This document shows, one piece after another, positions 27,417 through 38,505 of a stretch of DNA of 64,000 bases. The first letter of the stretch is position 1. The number at the start of each line of letters is the position of its first letter. The notes beneath the pieces were generated by a model. The model had not been told where the DNA came from. It saw nothing but the letters and a program-made list of their open reading frames with translations, and did no database searches. Source of the DNA: Microbispora rosea (lineage in GTDB: Bacteria; Actinomycetota; Actinomycetes; Streptosporangiales; Streptosporangiaceae); assembly GCF_900156315.1 (NCBI RefSeq), contig NZ_FTNI01000034.1:42644-106643 (forward strand), in the 5' to 3' direction. The translations under genes and the position numbers were made by a program.

Positions 27417-28286
27417 TCACTCGCGGCCCGTGTCCCGGTGGCTGACCTGGACGTCCATGCCGCGCTCGCGCAGGCGCGCGCCGAGCTGCTCGGCCATCGC
27501 GACGCTGCGGTGCTTGCCTCCGGTGCAGCCCACCGCGAGAGTGACGTACCCCTTGCCCTCTCGCGCGTATCCGGCGGCCACGACGCCGAAGACCTCCTCG
27601 TATCCGTCGAGGAACTCCTTGGCCCCGGGCTGGCTGAGCACGTAGTCGCGCACGGGAGCGTCGAGCCCGTTCAAGGGCCGCAGTTCCGGCACCCAATGGG
27701 GATTGGGCAGGAACCGGCAGTCCACGACGAGGTCGGCGTCGACCGGCAGACCGTACTTGTAGCCGAAGGACACCACGTTCACCTTCAGCCCCGGGCGGTC
27801 CTCGCCGCCGAAGAACGAGACGATCTTCTTGCGGAGCTCGTGGACGTTCAGCAGGGACGTGTCGAGGACGAGGTCGGCGTTGGCACGGACCTCGCGCAGG
27901 ATGCCGCGCTCGCGGTCGATGCCGTCGACGAGGCGCCCGTCGCCCTGGAGGGGGTGGGGACGCCGGACGTTCTCGAACCTGCGGACCAGTTCCTCGTCGC
28001 TGGCCTCAAGGAACACCACCCGGACGCCGACACCGCGCCCGTCGAGCTCCTCGATCGCCGCGTTCAGGTCGGTGGTGAAGGCGAGGCTGCGCACGTCGAC
28101 CACGGCGGCGACGCGGTCGGTCGCCATGTTCACCCGGCCCGCCTCCTCGGCGAGTGAGGACAGCAGCCCCGGCGGCAGATTGTCGATCACGAACCAGCCG
28201 AGGTCCTCCAGAGCCTTCGCAGCGGTGCTGCGCCCCGCCCCCGACATTCCGGTGATCACCACGAATGCCGGCTCAGTCGTGCTCAT
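27417..28286 (-). CDS. rapZ: RapZ/YvcJ-family nucleotide-binding protein
   Basis: P-loop ATPase/GTPase. In E. coli RapZ guides RNase E to the small RNA GlmZ and senses glucosamine 6-phosphate; in actinomycetes the role is less known. It has 289 residues from the ATG at 28286; an ATG at 28322 is also in frame. The Walker A motif GMSGAGRS is at 13-20. The C-terminal domain has GYKYGLPVDADLVVDCRFLPNP and the conserved GCTGGKHRSV. Association with yvcK and whiA is near-universal in Gram-positives and links it to envelope precursor supply. Confidence 0.94.
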   Translation of the reverse strand: MSTTEPAFVVITGMSGAGRSTAAKALEDLGWFVIDNLPPGLLSSLAEEAGRVNMATDRVAAVVDVRSLAFTTDLNAAIEELDGRGVGVRVVFLEASDEELVRRFENVRRPHPLQGDGRLVDGIDRERGILREVRANADLVLDTSLLNVHELRKKIVSFFGGEDRPGLKVNVVSFGYKYGLPVDADLVVDCRFLPNPHWVPELRPLNGLDAPVRDYVLSQPGAKEFLDGYEEVFGVVAAGYAREGKGYVTLAVGCTGGKHRSVAMAEQLGARLRERGMDVQVSHRDTGRE

Positions 28287-28600
28287 CGCCCGCTCACCGC
28301 CTTGCCGCCCATGTCCGCTCACCCAATGTCAGCCCCGTCCGCCATCCCGCGCGGGGATGGCCGGCCCGCCCGCCGGGGGTCGGGCCGCTTCCCCGCGGGA
28401 GGGGCCTCTGGTGCCGGAGCATGACACCTCTTCATCTGATCGCGCCACCGCCACGCCGGGCGACTCCCACGGCGCCCTGCCCACCGCACCCTGCCCACCG
28501 CACCCTGCCCACCGCACCCTGCCCGCTGCGCCCTGCCTTCTGCGCCCTGCCTTCTGGCCGGGGCCGGGGCGGGACCTGCCGAGGTGCTCGCGCGAGCACC
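28287..28600. other. Intergenic region between uvrC and rapZ, 314 bp
   Basis: I see no gene in this stretch. It contains the six-copy 14-base repeat (28473-28556) and most of a perfect palindrome at 28581-28602. The rest is GC-rich without obvious signals. It separates uvrC from the rapZ-yvcK-whiA group, so a rapZ promoter should lie here, but I cannot identify hexamers. Confidence 0.5.
28473..28556. repeat. Six tandem copies of a degenerate 14-base repeat
   Basis: The units are CGCCCTGCCCACCG, then CACCCTGCCCACCG twice, CACCCTGCCCGCTG, and CGCCCTGCCTTCTG twice. The copies are head to tail without spacers. Change between neighbouring units is stepwise, which suggests growth by slippage. Confidence 0.9.
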
Positions 28601-28602
28601 TC
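28581..28602 (-). terminator. Perfect 22-base palindrome at the uvrC stop codon
   Basis: GAGGTGCTCGC/GCGAGCACCTC pairs fully. It overlaps the last two bases of the uvrC stop codon and is placed where a terminator or attenuator would act. There is no T-tract, and no loop bases if extended fully, so termination is only one possible role. Confidence 0.45.
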
Positions 28603-30643
28603 ACGACCCCTGCCCCGCGGGGGACGGGCTCTCACCGCGCAGTGCCGCGACGATCGCCTCGGCGGTCGCGCGGCCGATGCCGGGGACCTCACGGATCTCC
28701 TCCGCGCTCGCCTCCCGCAGCCGCTTCACCGAGCCGAAGTGCCGCAGCAGGGCCTGACGGCGTGCCGGGCCCAAACCCGGCACGTGGTCGAGCGCGCTCT
28801 CCTTGAGCGATTTCGACCTCTTCGTCCGATGGTAGGTGATGGCGAACCTATGTGCTTCGTCACGGACGCGCTGTAACAGGTAAAGCCCCTCGCTGCTGCG
28901 CGGCAGGATCACCGGCTGGTCGTCGCCGGGCAGCCAGACCTCCTCCAGCCGCTTGGCCAGCCCGCACACCGCGATGTCGTCGATCCCGAGCTCGTCCAGG
29001 GCACGCTGGGCCGCCGCCGCCTGCGCCGGGCCGCCGTCCACCACCACGAGGTTGGGCGGGTAGGCGAACTTGCGGGGCCTGCCGGTCTCCGGGTCGATCG
29101 GCGTCGCCGCGCCGCCGCGCCCGGCCGCGCCGTAACCGTTCGCGTCGTACCCGTCTCCGCCGTGCCCGTTCGCGTCGTACCCGTCTCCGCCGTGCCCTGT
29201 CGCGTCGCGCCCTGCCTCGTCGTCCGTCCCCGCGTCCAGCTCGCCCGTCGCGGCCCGCTCCTCCAGGTAGCGCTTGAAGCGCCGGCAGATGACCTCGTAT
29301 ATCGAAGCGACGTCGCCTTCCCCGGTCCTGATGGAGAAGCGGCGATACTCGCTCTTGCGGGCCAGGCCGTCCTCGAAGACCACCATCGAGGCGACGACGT
29401 TCTCGCCCTGGATGTGCGACACGTCGTAGCACTCGATCCGCAGCGGCGCCTGGTCGAGATCGAGGGCGTCGGCGATCTCCTGCAGAGCCCGGCTGCGCGT
29501 GGTCAGGTCGCTCGCGCGGCGCAGCTTGTGCTGGGCGAGCGACTCCTTGGCGTTGCGCTCCACCGTCTCCATGAGGCTCTTCTTGTCACCGCGCTGGGGA
29601 ACGCGCAGGTCGACGCGGGAACCCCGCTGCTCACTCAGCAGCTCGATCAGCGCGGCCTCGTCCGGGGGCCGCGCCGGGACGAGGATCTCGCGGGGGATCG
29701 TCGCCTCGCCGTACATCTGGAGCAGGAACTGCTCCACCAGCTCGCCGGGGGTGGCCTCCTCGACCTTGTCGACCACCCAGCCGCGCTGCCCGCGGATCCG
29801 GCCGCCACGCACGTAGAAGACCTGGATCGCCGCCTCGAGCGGGTCTTCGGCGAGGGCGATCACGTCGCAGTCGGTGCCGTCGCCGAGCACGACCGTCTGC
29901 TTCTCCAGGGCCCGCTGCAGCGCCTGGACGTCGTCGCGGAGCCGCGCGGCCCGCTCGTACTCCTCCACGGCCGCCGCCTCGCGCATCTCGCGCTCCAGCC
30001 GCTTGATGAAGCGGCCGGTGTTGCCGGCCATGAAGTCGCAGAAGTCCTCGGCGAGGGCGCGGTGCTCCTCGGGGGTGACCCGGCCCACGCAGGGCGCGGA
30101 GCACTTGTCGATGTATCCCAGCAGGCAGGGCCGCCCGATCTGCCCCGCCCGCTTGAAGACCCCCGCCGAGCACGTCCGCACGGGGAAGACGCGCAGCAGC
30201 AGGTCGACGGTCTCCCGGATGGCCCAGGCATGCGAGTAGGGGCCGAAGTAGCGGGTGCCCTTCCGCTTGGCCCCGCGCAGCACCTGCACCCGGGGGAAGT
30301 CCTCCCCCATCGTCACGGCCAGGTACGGGTACGACTTGTCGTCGCGGTACTTGACGTTGAACCGGGGGTCGAACTCCTTGATCCAGGAGTATTCGAGCTG
30401 GAGCGCCTCGACCTCGGTGCCGACCACCGTCCAGTCCACGGACGCCGCGGTCGTCAGCATGGTCTGCGTCCGCGGGTGCAGTCCGGCGAAGTCCGCGAAG
30501 TACGAGTTGAGCCGCTGCCGCAGGCTCTTCGCCTTGCCCACGTAGATCACCCGGCCGGCCGGGTCGCGGAAGCGATAGACGCCTGGCGACTCAGGGATCG
30601 ATCCGGGCGCCGGTCGATAAGTTGCCGGATCCGCCACACCCAA
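28601..30643 (-). CDS. uvrC: UvrABC system protein C (excinuclease subunit)
   Basis: Makes both incisions in nucleotide excision repair with UvrB. It has 680 residues. Domain order: GIY-YIG nuclease (PGVYRFRDPAGRVIYVGKAK, about 20-39), the UVR UvrB-binding domain around 205-240, the RNase H-like second nuclease (RIECYDVSHIQGENVVASMV), and C-terminal helix-hairpin-helix motifs (VPGLGPARRQALL, VPGIGRATAEAIV). A Gly/Asp/Asn-rich insertion (about 480-515) within the nuclease domain carries a 10-residue repeat and is unusual. It heads the rapZ-yvcK-whiA series. Confidence 0.96.
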   Translation of the reverse strand: MGVADPATYRPAPGSIPESPGVYRFRDPAGRVIYVGKAKSLRQRLNSYFADFAGLHPRTQTMLTTAASVDWTVVGTEVEALQLEYSWIKEFDPRFNVKYRDDKSYPYLAVTMGEDFPRVQVLRGAKRKGTRYFGPYSHAWAIRETVDLLLRVFPVRTCSAGVFKRAGQIGRPCLLGYIDKCSAPCVGRVTPEEHRALAEDFCDFMAGNTGRFIKRLEREMREAAAVEEYERAARLRDDVQALQRALEKQTVVLGDGTDCDVIALAEDPLEAAIQVFYVRGGRIRGQRGWVVDKVEEATPGELVEQFLLQMYGEATIPREILVPARPPDEAALIELLSEQRGSRVDLRVPQRGDKKSLMETVERNAKESLAQHKLRRASDLTTRSRALQEIADALDLDQAPLRIECYDVSHIQGENVVASMVVFEDGLARKSEYRRFSIRTGEGDVASIYEVICRRFKRYLEERAATGELDAGTDDEAGRDATGHGGDGYDANGHGGDGYDANGYGAAGRGGAATPIDPETGRPRKFAYPPNLVVVDGGPAQAAAAQRALDELGIDDIAVCGLAKRLEEVWLPGDDQPVILPRSSEGLYLLQRVRDEAHRFAITYHRTKRSKSLKESALDHVPGLGPARRQALLRHFGSVKRLREASAEEIREVPGIGRATAEAIVAALRGESPSPAGQGS
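29138..29222 (-). repeat. 30-base tandem repeat inside uvrC, coding for a 10-residue repeat
   Basis: 29138-29167 and 29168-29197 are identical 30-base units; 29198-29222 is a shorter, diverged third copy. The repeat keeps frame and codes for a Gly/Asp/Tyr/Asn unit (GHGGDGYDAN in one phase). It falls in a surface insertion of UvrC. Confidence 0.9.
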
Positions 30644-30840
30644 AGACTACTGGCCTACACCGACAATCCCGCCGTCGCCGACGGAGCCGGGTCACGGTGA
30701 CGCGACCCGCGGCCTTTACGTTGTAGATCAAGGAGGAGGCGTCAGCCGACTCCGGCGACGACCTCGTCGAGGGTCTGCCCGGTGAGCCGGTGAAGCCGTG
30801 ACGAGCCACCGGTGCGGGTCCTCTCGCGGCCGGCCGGCGG

Positions 30841-32049
30841 TCAGGATGCGTGGACTTCGTCGAATAGGGCGACGGCTTCGGCGGGGTCCGGGCTCACGAG
30901 GCGTTCCAGACCGGCGGTCGTCATCTTCGCCCACCTGCCGGCCCGCGCCCACATCTGTTCCTCGAAGGCGCGGACGACCTCGTCCAGATCGCCGGAGCCG
31001 GAGGCGGCGGCGACGGACTCGGCGAGTTCGGCGCCCTCCAGCATCGCAAGGTTCGCGCCCAGCCCCAACGGGGGCATCAGGTGGGCGGCGTCGCCCAGGA
31101 GCGTCACCCCTCGGACGTGGGCCCAGGTGTGGGACACGGGCAGGACATATAGGGGGCGTTGGACGAATGCGGCGCCGCGGCGGAGGAGGTCGAGGACCGG
31201 AGCGGCCCAGCCCTCGAACAGCGCCAGCAAACGTGCTCGCACGGCCTCCGCGCCGACCGGATCCGGTCCCGCCTCCAGGCCCGCGCCCGTGTCCGCGTCA
31301 AAGTCCGCGTCCGTGTCCGCGCGCCGGTCCGGGCTCGGATGCCGGTCCGGGTTCGCGTGCCAGTCCAGCGGCGCGCGGAACTGGGCGTACACCTTGACGT
31401 GGCCGCCGCTGTTGCGCTGGGCGACGAGGCCGCGGTTCACGCCGTACACGGCCATGGAACCGTCGCCGATCAACCGGGCGAGGTCGGGGTGACGGGTGTC
31501 GACGTCGTCCAGGGAGGTCTCGACAAAGGTGACGCCGGTGTAGTGCGGCGTCACGGACGAGACCGCCGGGCGGACCCGGGACCAGGCGCCGTCCGCGCCG
31601 ACCACGAGGTCGAAGGTCTCCTGTCGCCCGTCCGCGAAACGGACCAGCACGCCGCCTGGAACCCCCGGCACCACCTCCGTCACGCCCCGCCCCCACTGGA
31701 CGTCCAGGGGGCCGAGCAGCAGGTCACGGAGTTGCCCGCGGTCGATCTCGGGATTGGCGTGGTCATCAGGACGGGGTTGCCAGTCACGGAGGACGGACCC
31801 GTCCGTGTCCAGGATGCGCATGGCCTGCCCCTCGGGACGGGACAGCGCCTGGAACTCCGCCAGCAGCCCCGCCTTGCTCAGCGCGAGCTGGCCGAGCCGC
31901 TCGTGCAGGTCCAGCGTGCCGCCCGGAGGACGGGCGTCGGGGGCGGGATCGCGTTCGAAGACCGTGACGGAGTGACCGTGGCGGTGCAGGACGCGGGCGA
32001 AGGTGAGGCCGGCGGGGCCGGCTCCGATCACGGCGATACGATGTCTCAT
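30841..32049 (-). CDS. FAD-dependent monooxygenase (TetX-like aromatic hydroxylase family)
   Basis: The product has 402 residues. The dinucleotide-binding motif IAVIGAGPAGLTFARVLHR is at the N-terminus. The second FAD motif GDAAHLMPPLGLGANLAMLEG is near 320, and a DG motif (VVGADGAWSRVR) lies between. Members hydroxylate aromatic compounds or inactivate antibiotics such as tetracycline or rifampicin. An Asp/Pro/Arg-rich stretch (DRHPSPDRRADTDADFD, coded by a 12-base repeat near 31289-31349) interrupts the middle. It is divergent from a TetR repressor over a 53-base spacer with operator-like repeats, a layout typical of inducible detoxification. Confidence 0.88.
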   Translation of the reverse strand: MRHRIAVIGAGPAGLTFARVLHRHGHSVTVFERDPAPDARPPGGTLDLHERLGQLALSKAGLLAEFQALSRPEGQAMRILDTDGSVLRDWQPRPDDHANPEIDRGQLRDLLLGPLDVQWGRGVTEVVPGVPGGVLVRFADGRQETFDLVVGADGAWSRVRPAVSSVTPHYTGVTFVETSLDDVDTRHPDLARLIGDGSMAVYGVNRGLVAQRNSGGHVKVYAQFRAPLDWHANPDRHPSPDRRADTDADFDADTGAGLEAGPDPVGAEAVRARLLALFEGWAAPVLDLLRRGAAFVQRPLYVLPVSHTWAHVRGVTLLGDAAHLMPPLGLGANLAMLEGAELAESVAAASGSGDLDEVVRAFEEQMWARAGRWAKMTTAGLERLVSPDPAEAVALFDEVHAS

Positions 32050-32102
32050 GTCGATACACTGTATTTTGACGAGACGCTGTATCGCAACAGTACGATGTAC
32101 GC
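32050..32102. promoter_or_regulatory. Divergent promoter-operator of the monooxygenase and TetR genes
   Basis: Within 53 bases, ATACA-C-TGTAT (32054-32064) is a perfect 11-base palindrome, and CTGT-N6-ACAG lies at 32077-32090. GATACA and TGTATC form a longer dyad across 19 bases. The plus strand has TTGACG (32066) and TACGAT (32091) with a 19-base spacer. The minus strand has TTGCGA and TACAGT with 18 bases, and the first palindrome covers that -10. The whole spacer is less GC-rich than its surroundings. Confidence 0.6.
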
Positions 32103-32816
32103 ATGACTGTGTGGGACCGGCCGGAGCCGCCGACTCGCCCCGCGCCGCTCGACCGGGAGCGCATTGTCGCCGCCGCCGTCGCGCTGGCCGACGAGGGCGG
32201 GCTGGAAGCGGTGTCGTTGCGCAAGGTCGCCGCCCGGCTGGACGTCGGCCCGATGCGGCTGTACGGATACATCTCCACCAAGGAGGAGCTGTTCGACCTC
32301 ATGGTGGACGAGGTCTACGCCGAGATCCTCCCCGAGGAACAGCCCGGCGACTGGCGAGAGGTGCTGCGCGTCCTCGCCCACCGCACCAGGCAGGCCTGTC
32401 TCCGTCACGAATGGCTGGCCGACCTGCTCGGCGGGCGTCCGGCCCTGGGCCCGAACGCCCTCGCGGTGACCGAGGCCACGCTGGCCGTCTTCGACGGCCT
32501 CACCGACCTCGATACCGTCATGCGCGCCGTGGAGACCGTCAACGCCTACTTCACCGGCGCGATCAGGCGCGAGATAGCGAACCTGCGGGCCGAGCGTGCC
32601 TCGGGCCTGTCGGAACGCGAGTGGCAGCACGCCTCCGGCCCGCATGTGAGGAGGTTGCTGGCCACGGGCCGCTTCCCGGCGCTGGCCAGGTTCGTGCACG
32701 ATGGCAACGAGGTGGATGCCGAGGTGTCCTTCGCCACCGGGCTGGACTGGGTCCTCGACGCGGTGGCCGCCAGACTCGCCCGGCCGGCCGGCGTGACGTT
32801 CCGGATTTCCGGCTGA
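32103..32816 (+). CDS. TetR-family transcriptional repressor
   Basis: The product has 237 residues. The N-terminal helix-turn-helix is clear (LDRERIVAAAVALADEGGL, SLRKVAARLDVGPMRLYGYI), and the C-terminal ligand pocket resembles the TetR_C type found beside flavin monooxygenases. It starts 53 bases from the divergent monooxygenase, so it very likely represses that gene and itself and is released by the monooxygenase substrate. The -10 lies close to the start codon and no strong ribosome site is visible, so the mRNA may have a very short leader. Confidence 0.9.
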   Translation: MTVWDRPEPPTRPAPLDRERIVAAAVALADEGGLEAVSLRKVAARLDVGPMRLYGYISTKEELFDLMVDEVYAEILPEEQPGDWREVLRVLAHRTRQACLRHEWLADLLGGRPALGPNALAVTEATLAVFDGLTDLDTVMRAVETVNAYFTGAIRREIANLRAERASGLSEREWQHASGPHVRRLLATGRFPALARFVHDGNEVDAEVSFATGLDWVLDAVAARLARPAGVTFRISG

Positions 32817-32971
32817 CATTCGAGGGGCGGCCGCCCGCCATCGCGCACGCTTCCGCGCGATGACGGACGGCGGTGTCCCTCGGCGCCCTCAGGCGAGAGG
32901 TGCTCTCCCCGTCACCCGCCGGGCGGGCACCGGACCTGCCCAGACGGCGGACCCGTCAAGCCGTCAAGCCG

Positions 32972-33412
32972 TCAAGCGAGGGTGATGCTGTCGCCGCTCA
33001 CCGTGATCTTCTTCTCGGCGAGCGGCCTGGCCGCCGGGCCGTTCGTCACGGAGCCGTCCTTGGCGCTGAACCTGCTGCCGTGGCACGGGCAGACGATCTC
33101 ATTGTTCGAGACGCTGCCGACCGGACAGCCCTGGTGGGTGCAGGTCGCGCTGAACGCCTTGAACTCGCCGGCCGCCGGCTGGGTGACGACGACATCCTGG
33201 TCCTTGAAGACCTTGCCGCCGCCCTCGGGAATGTCGGAGGTCTTCGCGAGCTCGCCCCCGCCCTGCGCCGCCTGAGACTGGCCGCCCTGGGACCCGTCCT
33301 GGTCCGCCGACGCCGTCATGTCCCCGTCGGAGGCGCCGCACGCGCTCAGCGCCACGGCCAGCCCGGCGCCTCCGGCACCGAAGATCACGGCCCGGCGTGT
33401 CGTATCCGTCAT
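32972..33412 (-). CDS. Exported Rieske [2Fe-2S] protein, probable lipoprotein
   Basis: The product has 146 residues from the ATG at 33412 (GGGAAGG six bases upstream; an ATG two codons earlier is too close to that site). Arg6-Arg7 before a hydrophobic stretch suggests Tat export. A lipobox LSAC puts the lipid on Cys25. A Ser/Gly/Gln-rich linker of ~30 residues follows. Cluster ligands are Cys91/His93 (CTHQGC) and Cys108/His111 (CPCHGSRF), with Cys96 and Cys110 placed for the usual disulfide. No cytochrome or oxygenase partner is adjacent, so its electron partner is unknown. Confidence 0.88.
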   Translation of the reverse strand: MTDTTRRAVIFGAGGAGLAVALSACGASDGDMTASADQDGSQGGQSQAAQGGGELAKTSDIPEGGGKVFKDQDVVVTQPAAGEFKAFSATCTHQGCPVGSVSNNEIVCPCHGSRFSAKDGSVTNGPAARPLAEKKITVSGDSITLA

Positions 33413-33577
33413 GCTCATCCTTCCCTGATGCGGCGGCCCGGGACGTCCACGGCCCCGGGTCCTTCCCCTGCGCGACGCGTCACCCCGTGTGTCCTCAGGT
33501 ACGGCCATCACCCCGTGGCCGGTTCAGAGTGACGCGGTCGGAAGGAGAAGAGTAGGGAGAAATAATGAGACGAATAC

Positions 33578-36418
<2,841 letters not shown>

Positions 36419-36558
36419 GGTGGTCCCGATAGGTCGATGAGGTGAATGGAGGTGCACGGGCAGGCTATCCAGAGCCACCGACAATTTCGGGGGGCATCGT
36501 CCGGCGGCCGGAGAGGGCGGCCCCGCGTGCTTCCGTGGGACACGCTCCGTGAACCAGG

Positions 36559-36612
36559 GTATGAGCTTCGTCAAACCCGCGCCCGGCATCCGCGCGAAAC
36601 CCCTGCTCATAC
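36559..36612. promoter_or_regulatory. Wide dyad in the uvrA divergent spacer
   Basis: GTATGAGC at 36559-36566 and GCTCATAC at 36605-36612 are exact inverse complements, 38 bases apart, in the 272-base region between uvrA and the isomerase gene. The spacing would suit two sites on the same face of DNA or a large hairpin. I cannot name a regulator. Confidence 0.3.
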
Positions 36613-36690
36613 AACCGCCGGTCACGCCGTCCTCTTCCCGCGCGGTTAGGAGGACGGCGGCACGGGACTCCAGGGTCCATCATTCTTCCC

Positions 36691-37551
36691 ATGTCCGTTA
36701 TCGACGAGACCGAGCGGGAGCTGGCCGAGGCGACCGAACGCCTGCTGGCGACCGTCGCCCGCCTCACCGACGAGGATCTCCGCGCGCCGTCCCTGCTGCC
36801 CGGGTGGACGAGGGGACACGTGCTCACGCACGTCGCCCGCAACGCCGACAGCTGCGTCAACCTGCTGACCTGGGCACGGACGGGCGTGCGGACGCCGCAG
36901 TACGCATCGGCGCGGGCCCGCGAGGCCGGCATCGAGGCGGGCGCCGGCCGACCGGCCGGTGAACAGCTCGCCGACCTCCGCGACAGCGCGGAGCGGTTCG
37001 CCGCGGCCCTCAGGCAGACGCCCGCTCAGGCGTGGACCACGCCGGTCTCGGGAATGCACCCGCCCGACCACCCCGCCTGGTACGTCCCGATCCGCCGGCT
37101 CAGGGAGGTCGAGGTGCACCACGCCGACCTCGGGGCAGGCTACGGATGGGCCGACTGGCCCGAGACGTACGTGAGACGAGAGCTGTACGACACGATGCTC
37201 TGGCTCGGCGACGAGAGCCCGGTGGGCGAAGTCGTCGCCCTCGATCCGGGCACCGGCGAGGTCCTGAGAACGTGGACCGGCCTCGGCGAAGGACCGGCCG
37301 TGGAGGGCACACCGCGTGAGCTGCTGGCCTGGTTCGCGGGCAGGACCGACGGCACGGGCCTGCGACTCGCCGCGCCGCGCGGACACATCCGGCACGACGC
37401 CCCCGATGCCCGCCTCCGGCACGACGCTCCCGATGCCGGCGTCCGGCGCGACGCCGCCGGGAAGCTGCCCTCCCCGCCGCCCTGGCCGAGAACGTCCCCG
37501 GCGGGACTGCCCGCCGAACCACCGTCGTCCTGGCCGCCCGCCGGGAACTAG
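36691..37551 (+). CDS. Mycothiol-dependent maleylpyruvate isomerase-like protein (DinB fold)
   Basis: The product has 286 residues. The DinB-like four-helix N-terminus has metal-ligand His residues in LPGWTRGHVLTHVARN and EVEVHHADLG. The family (maleylpyruvate isomerase, mycothiol-dependent) uses mycothiol as thiol cofactor. The last ~50 residues are Pro/Arg/Asp-rich with an imperfect HDAPDA repeat (RHDAPDARLRHDAPDAGVRRD) and look disordered. The MBL protein follows 12 bases later, so both are probably co-transcribed. The pairing fits thiol-conjugate isomerisation and hydrolysis. Confidence 0.85.
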   Translation: MSVIDETERELAEATERLLATVARLTDEDLRAPSLLPGWTRGHVLTHVARNADSCVNLLTWARTGVRTPQYASARAREAGIEAGAGRPAGEQLADLRDSAERFAAALRQTPAQAWTTPVSGMHPPDHPAWYVPIRRLREVEVHHADLGAGYGWADWPETYVRRELYDTMLWLGDESPVGEVVALDPGTGEVLRTWTGLGEGPAVEGTPRELLAWFAGRTDGTGLRLAAPRGHIRHDAPDARLRHDAPDAGVRRDAAGKLPSPPPWPRTSPAGLPAEPPSSWPPAGN

Positions 37552-37563
37552 AGAGGAACGATC

Positions 37564-38208
37564 ATGACCTATACCGGAAACGTCACCAAGGGCGGACCCG
37601 CCGACGTACGCGAGGTCCCCGGGCTGACGATCTCGAAGATCGAGGTCGGCGGCTTCGGCAACAACGCCTACCTGCTCCGGTGCACCGAGACCGGCGACGG
37701 GCTGCTGATCGACGCGGCGGCCGAGCCCGACCGGCTGATCGAGCTGATCGGCGACATGCCGATCAGCTCGATCGTGACCACCCACCGGCACCCCGACCAC
37801 TGGGGCGCCCTGAAGGAGGTCGCCCGCGCCACCGGCGCGCAGACGGTCGCCCACCCTCTCGACGCCCCCGAGCTGCCGGTCGAGGTCACCAGGGAGGTCG
37901 AGCACGGCGACCGGGTGACCGTCGGCGTGGTGACGCTGGACGTCATCCACCTGCGCGGCCACACCCCCGGCTCGATCGCGCTGCTCTACCAGGACCGCCA
38001 CCTGTTCACCGGCGACTCCCTGTTCCCCGGCGGCGTCGGCAACACGCAGAAGGACCCGGCGCGGTTCGAGCAGTTGTTCACGGACGTGGTGGAACGGATC
38101 TTCGACCGGCTTCCCGACGAGACGTGGGTCTACCCCGGCCACGGCAAGGACACCACGCTCGGCGCCGAGCGGCCGCATCTGCCCGAATGGAAGGCCCGCG
38201 GCTGGTGA
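37564..38208 (+). CDS. Glyoxalase II-like metallo-beta-lactamase-fold hydrolase
   Basis: The product has 214 residues. Metal-binding motif THRHPDHW at 73-80; further ligands in LRGHTPGS, FTGDSLFPG and VYPGHGKDT. This is the glyoxalase II/thioesterase layout without a long C-terminal domain. Following a mycothiol-dependent isomerase directly, it may hydrolyse mycothiol thioesters; that is an inference. Ribosome site GAGAGGAACG before the ATG. Confidence 0.88.
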   Translation: MTYTGNVTKGGPADVREVPGLTISKIEVGGFGNNAYLLRCTETGDGLLIDAAAEPDRLIELIGDMPISSIVTTHRHPDHWGALKEVARATGAQTVAHPLDAPELPVEVTREVEHGDRVTVGVVTLDVIHLRGHTPGSIALLYQDRHLFTGDSLFPGGVGNTQKDPARFEQLFTDVVERIFDRLPDETWVYPGHGKDTTLGAERPHLPEWKARGW

Positions 38209-38505
38209 CGTACGCCTGACGCACACCCGGACGACCGGCGGCCCAGCGCGGGCGCCGGCTCGTCCCCGCGCCCCGCGGTTGCCTCGCTCCGGGACCGCGC
38301 GAGCCGGGACCCCCGCGAGCCGCGACCGCGCGAACCACGCCGCCTGACCGTCCCGCGCTCCGGAACCACGTGAGCCCAGACCCCCGCGATCCCGGGGCCG
38401 TGGGGTCGGGCAGCACATGATCCGGGGCGGCATGATTTCGTTCGGATGATTCGGGGAGCTCCTGCGGGGCAGCGGCTACCGTACGGACCGTCGGAGGAGC
38501 CCCGG
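38209..38505. other. Intergenic region before the GntP gene, 297 bp
   Basis: This is GC-rich with imperfect repeats of GACCGCGCGARCC (38290-38340) and no convincing reading frame. A GGAGGAG at 38492-38498 serves the GntP start. Confidence 0.4.

Noticed and set aside
25047..28157. Plus-strand frame of about 1000 residues opposite whiA, yvcK and rapZ
   Set aside because: It spans three well-supported minus-strand genes and their gaps; low-complexity translation.
28473..28556. CRISPR array
   Set aside because: The units are 14 bases, directly adjacent, without unique spacers.
36419..36690. LexA/SOS box before uvrA (GAACCAGGGTAT near 36552)
   Set aside because: Only the first half fits GAAC-N4-GTTC; the second half differs at two of four positions.
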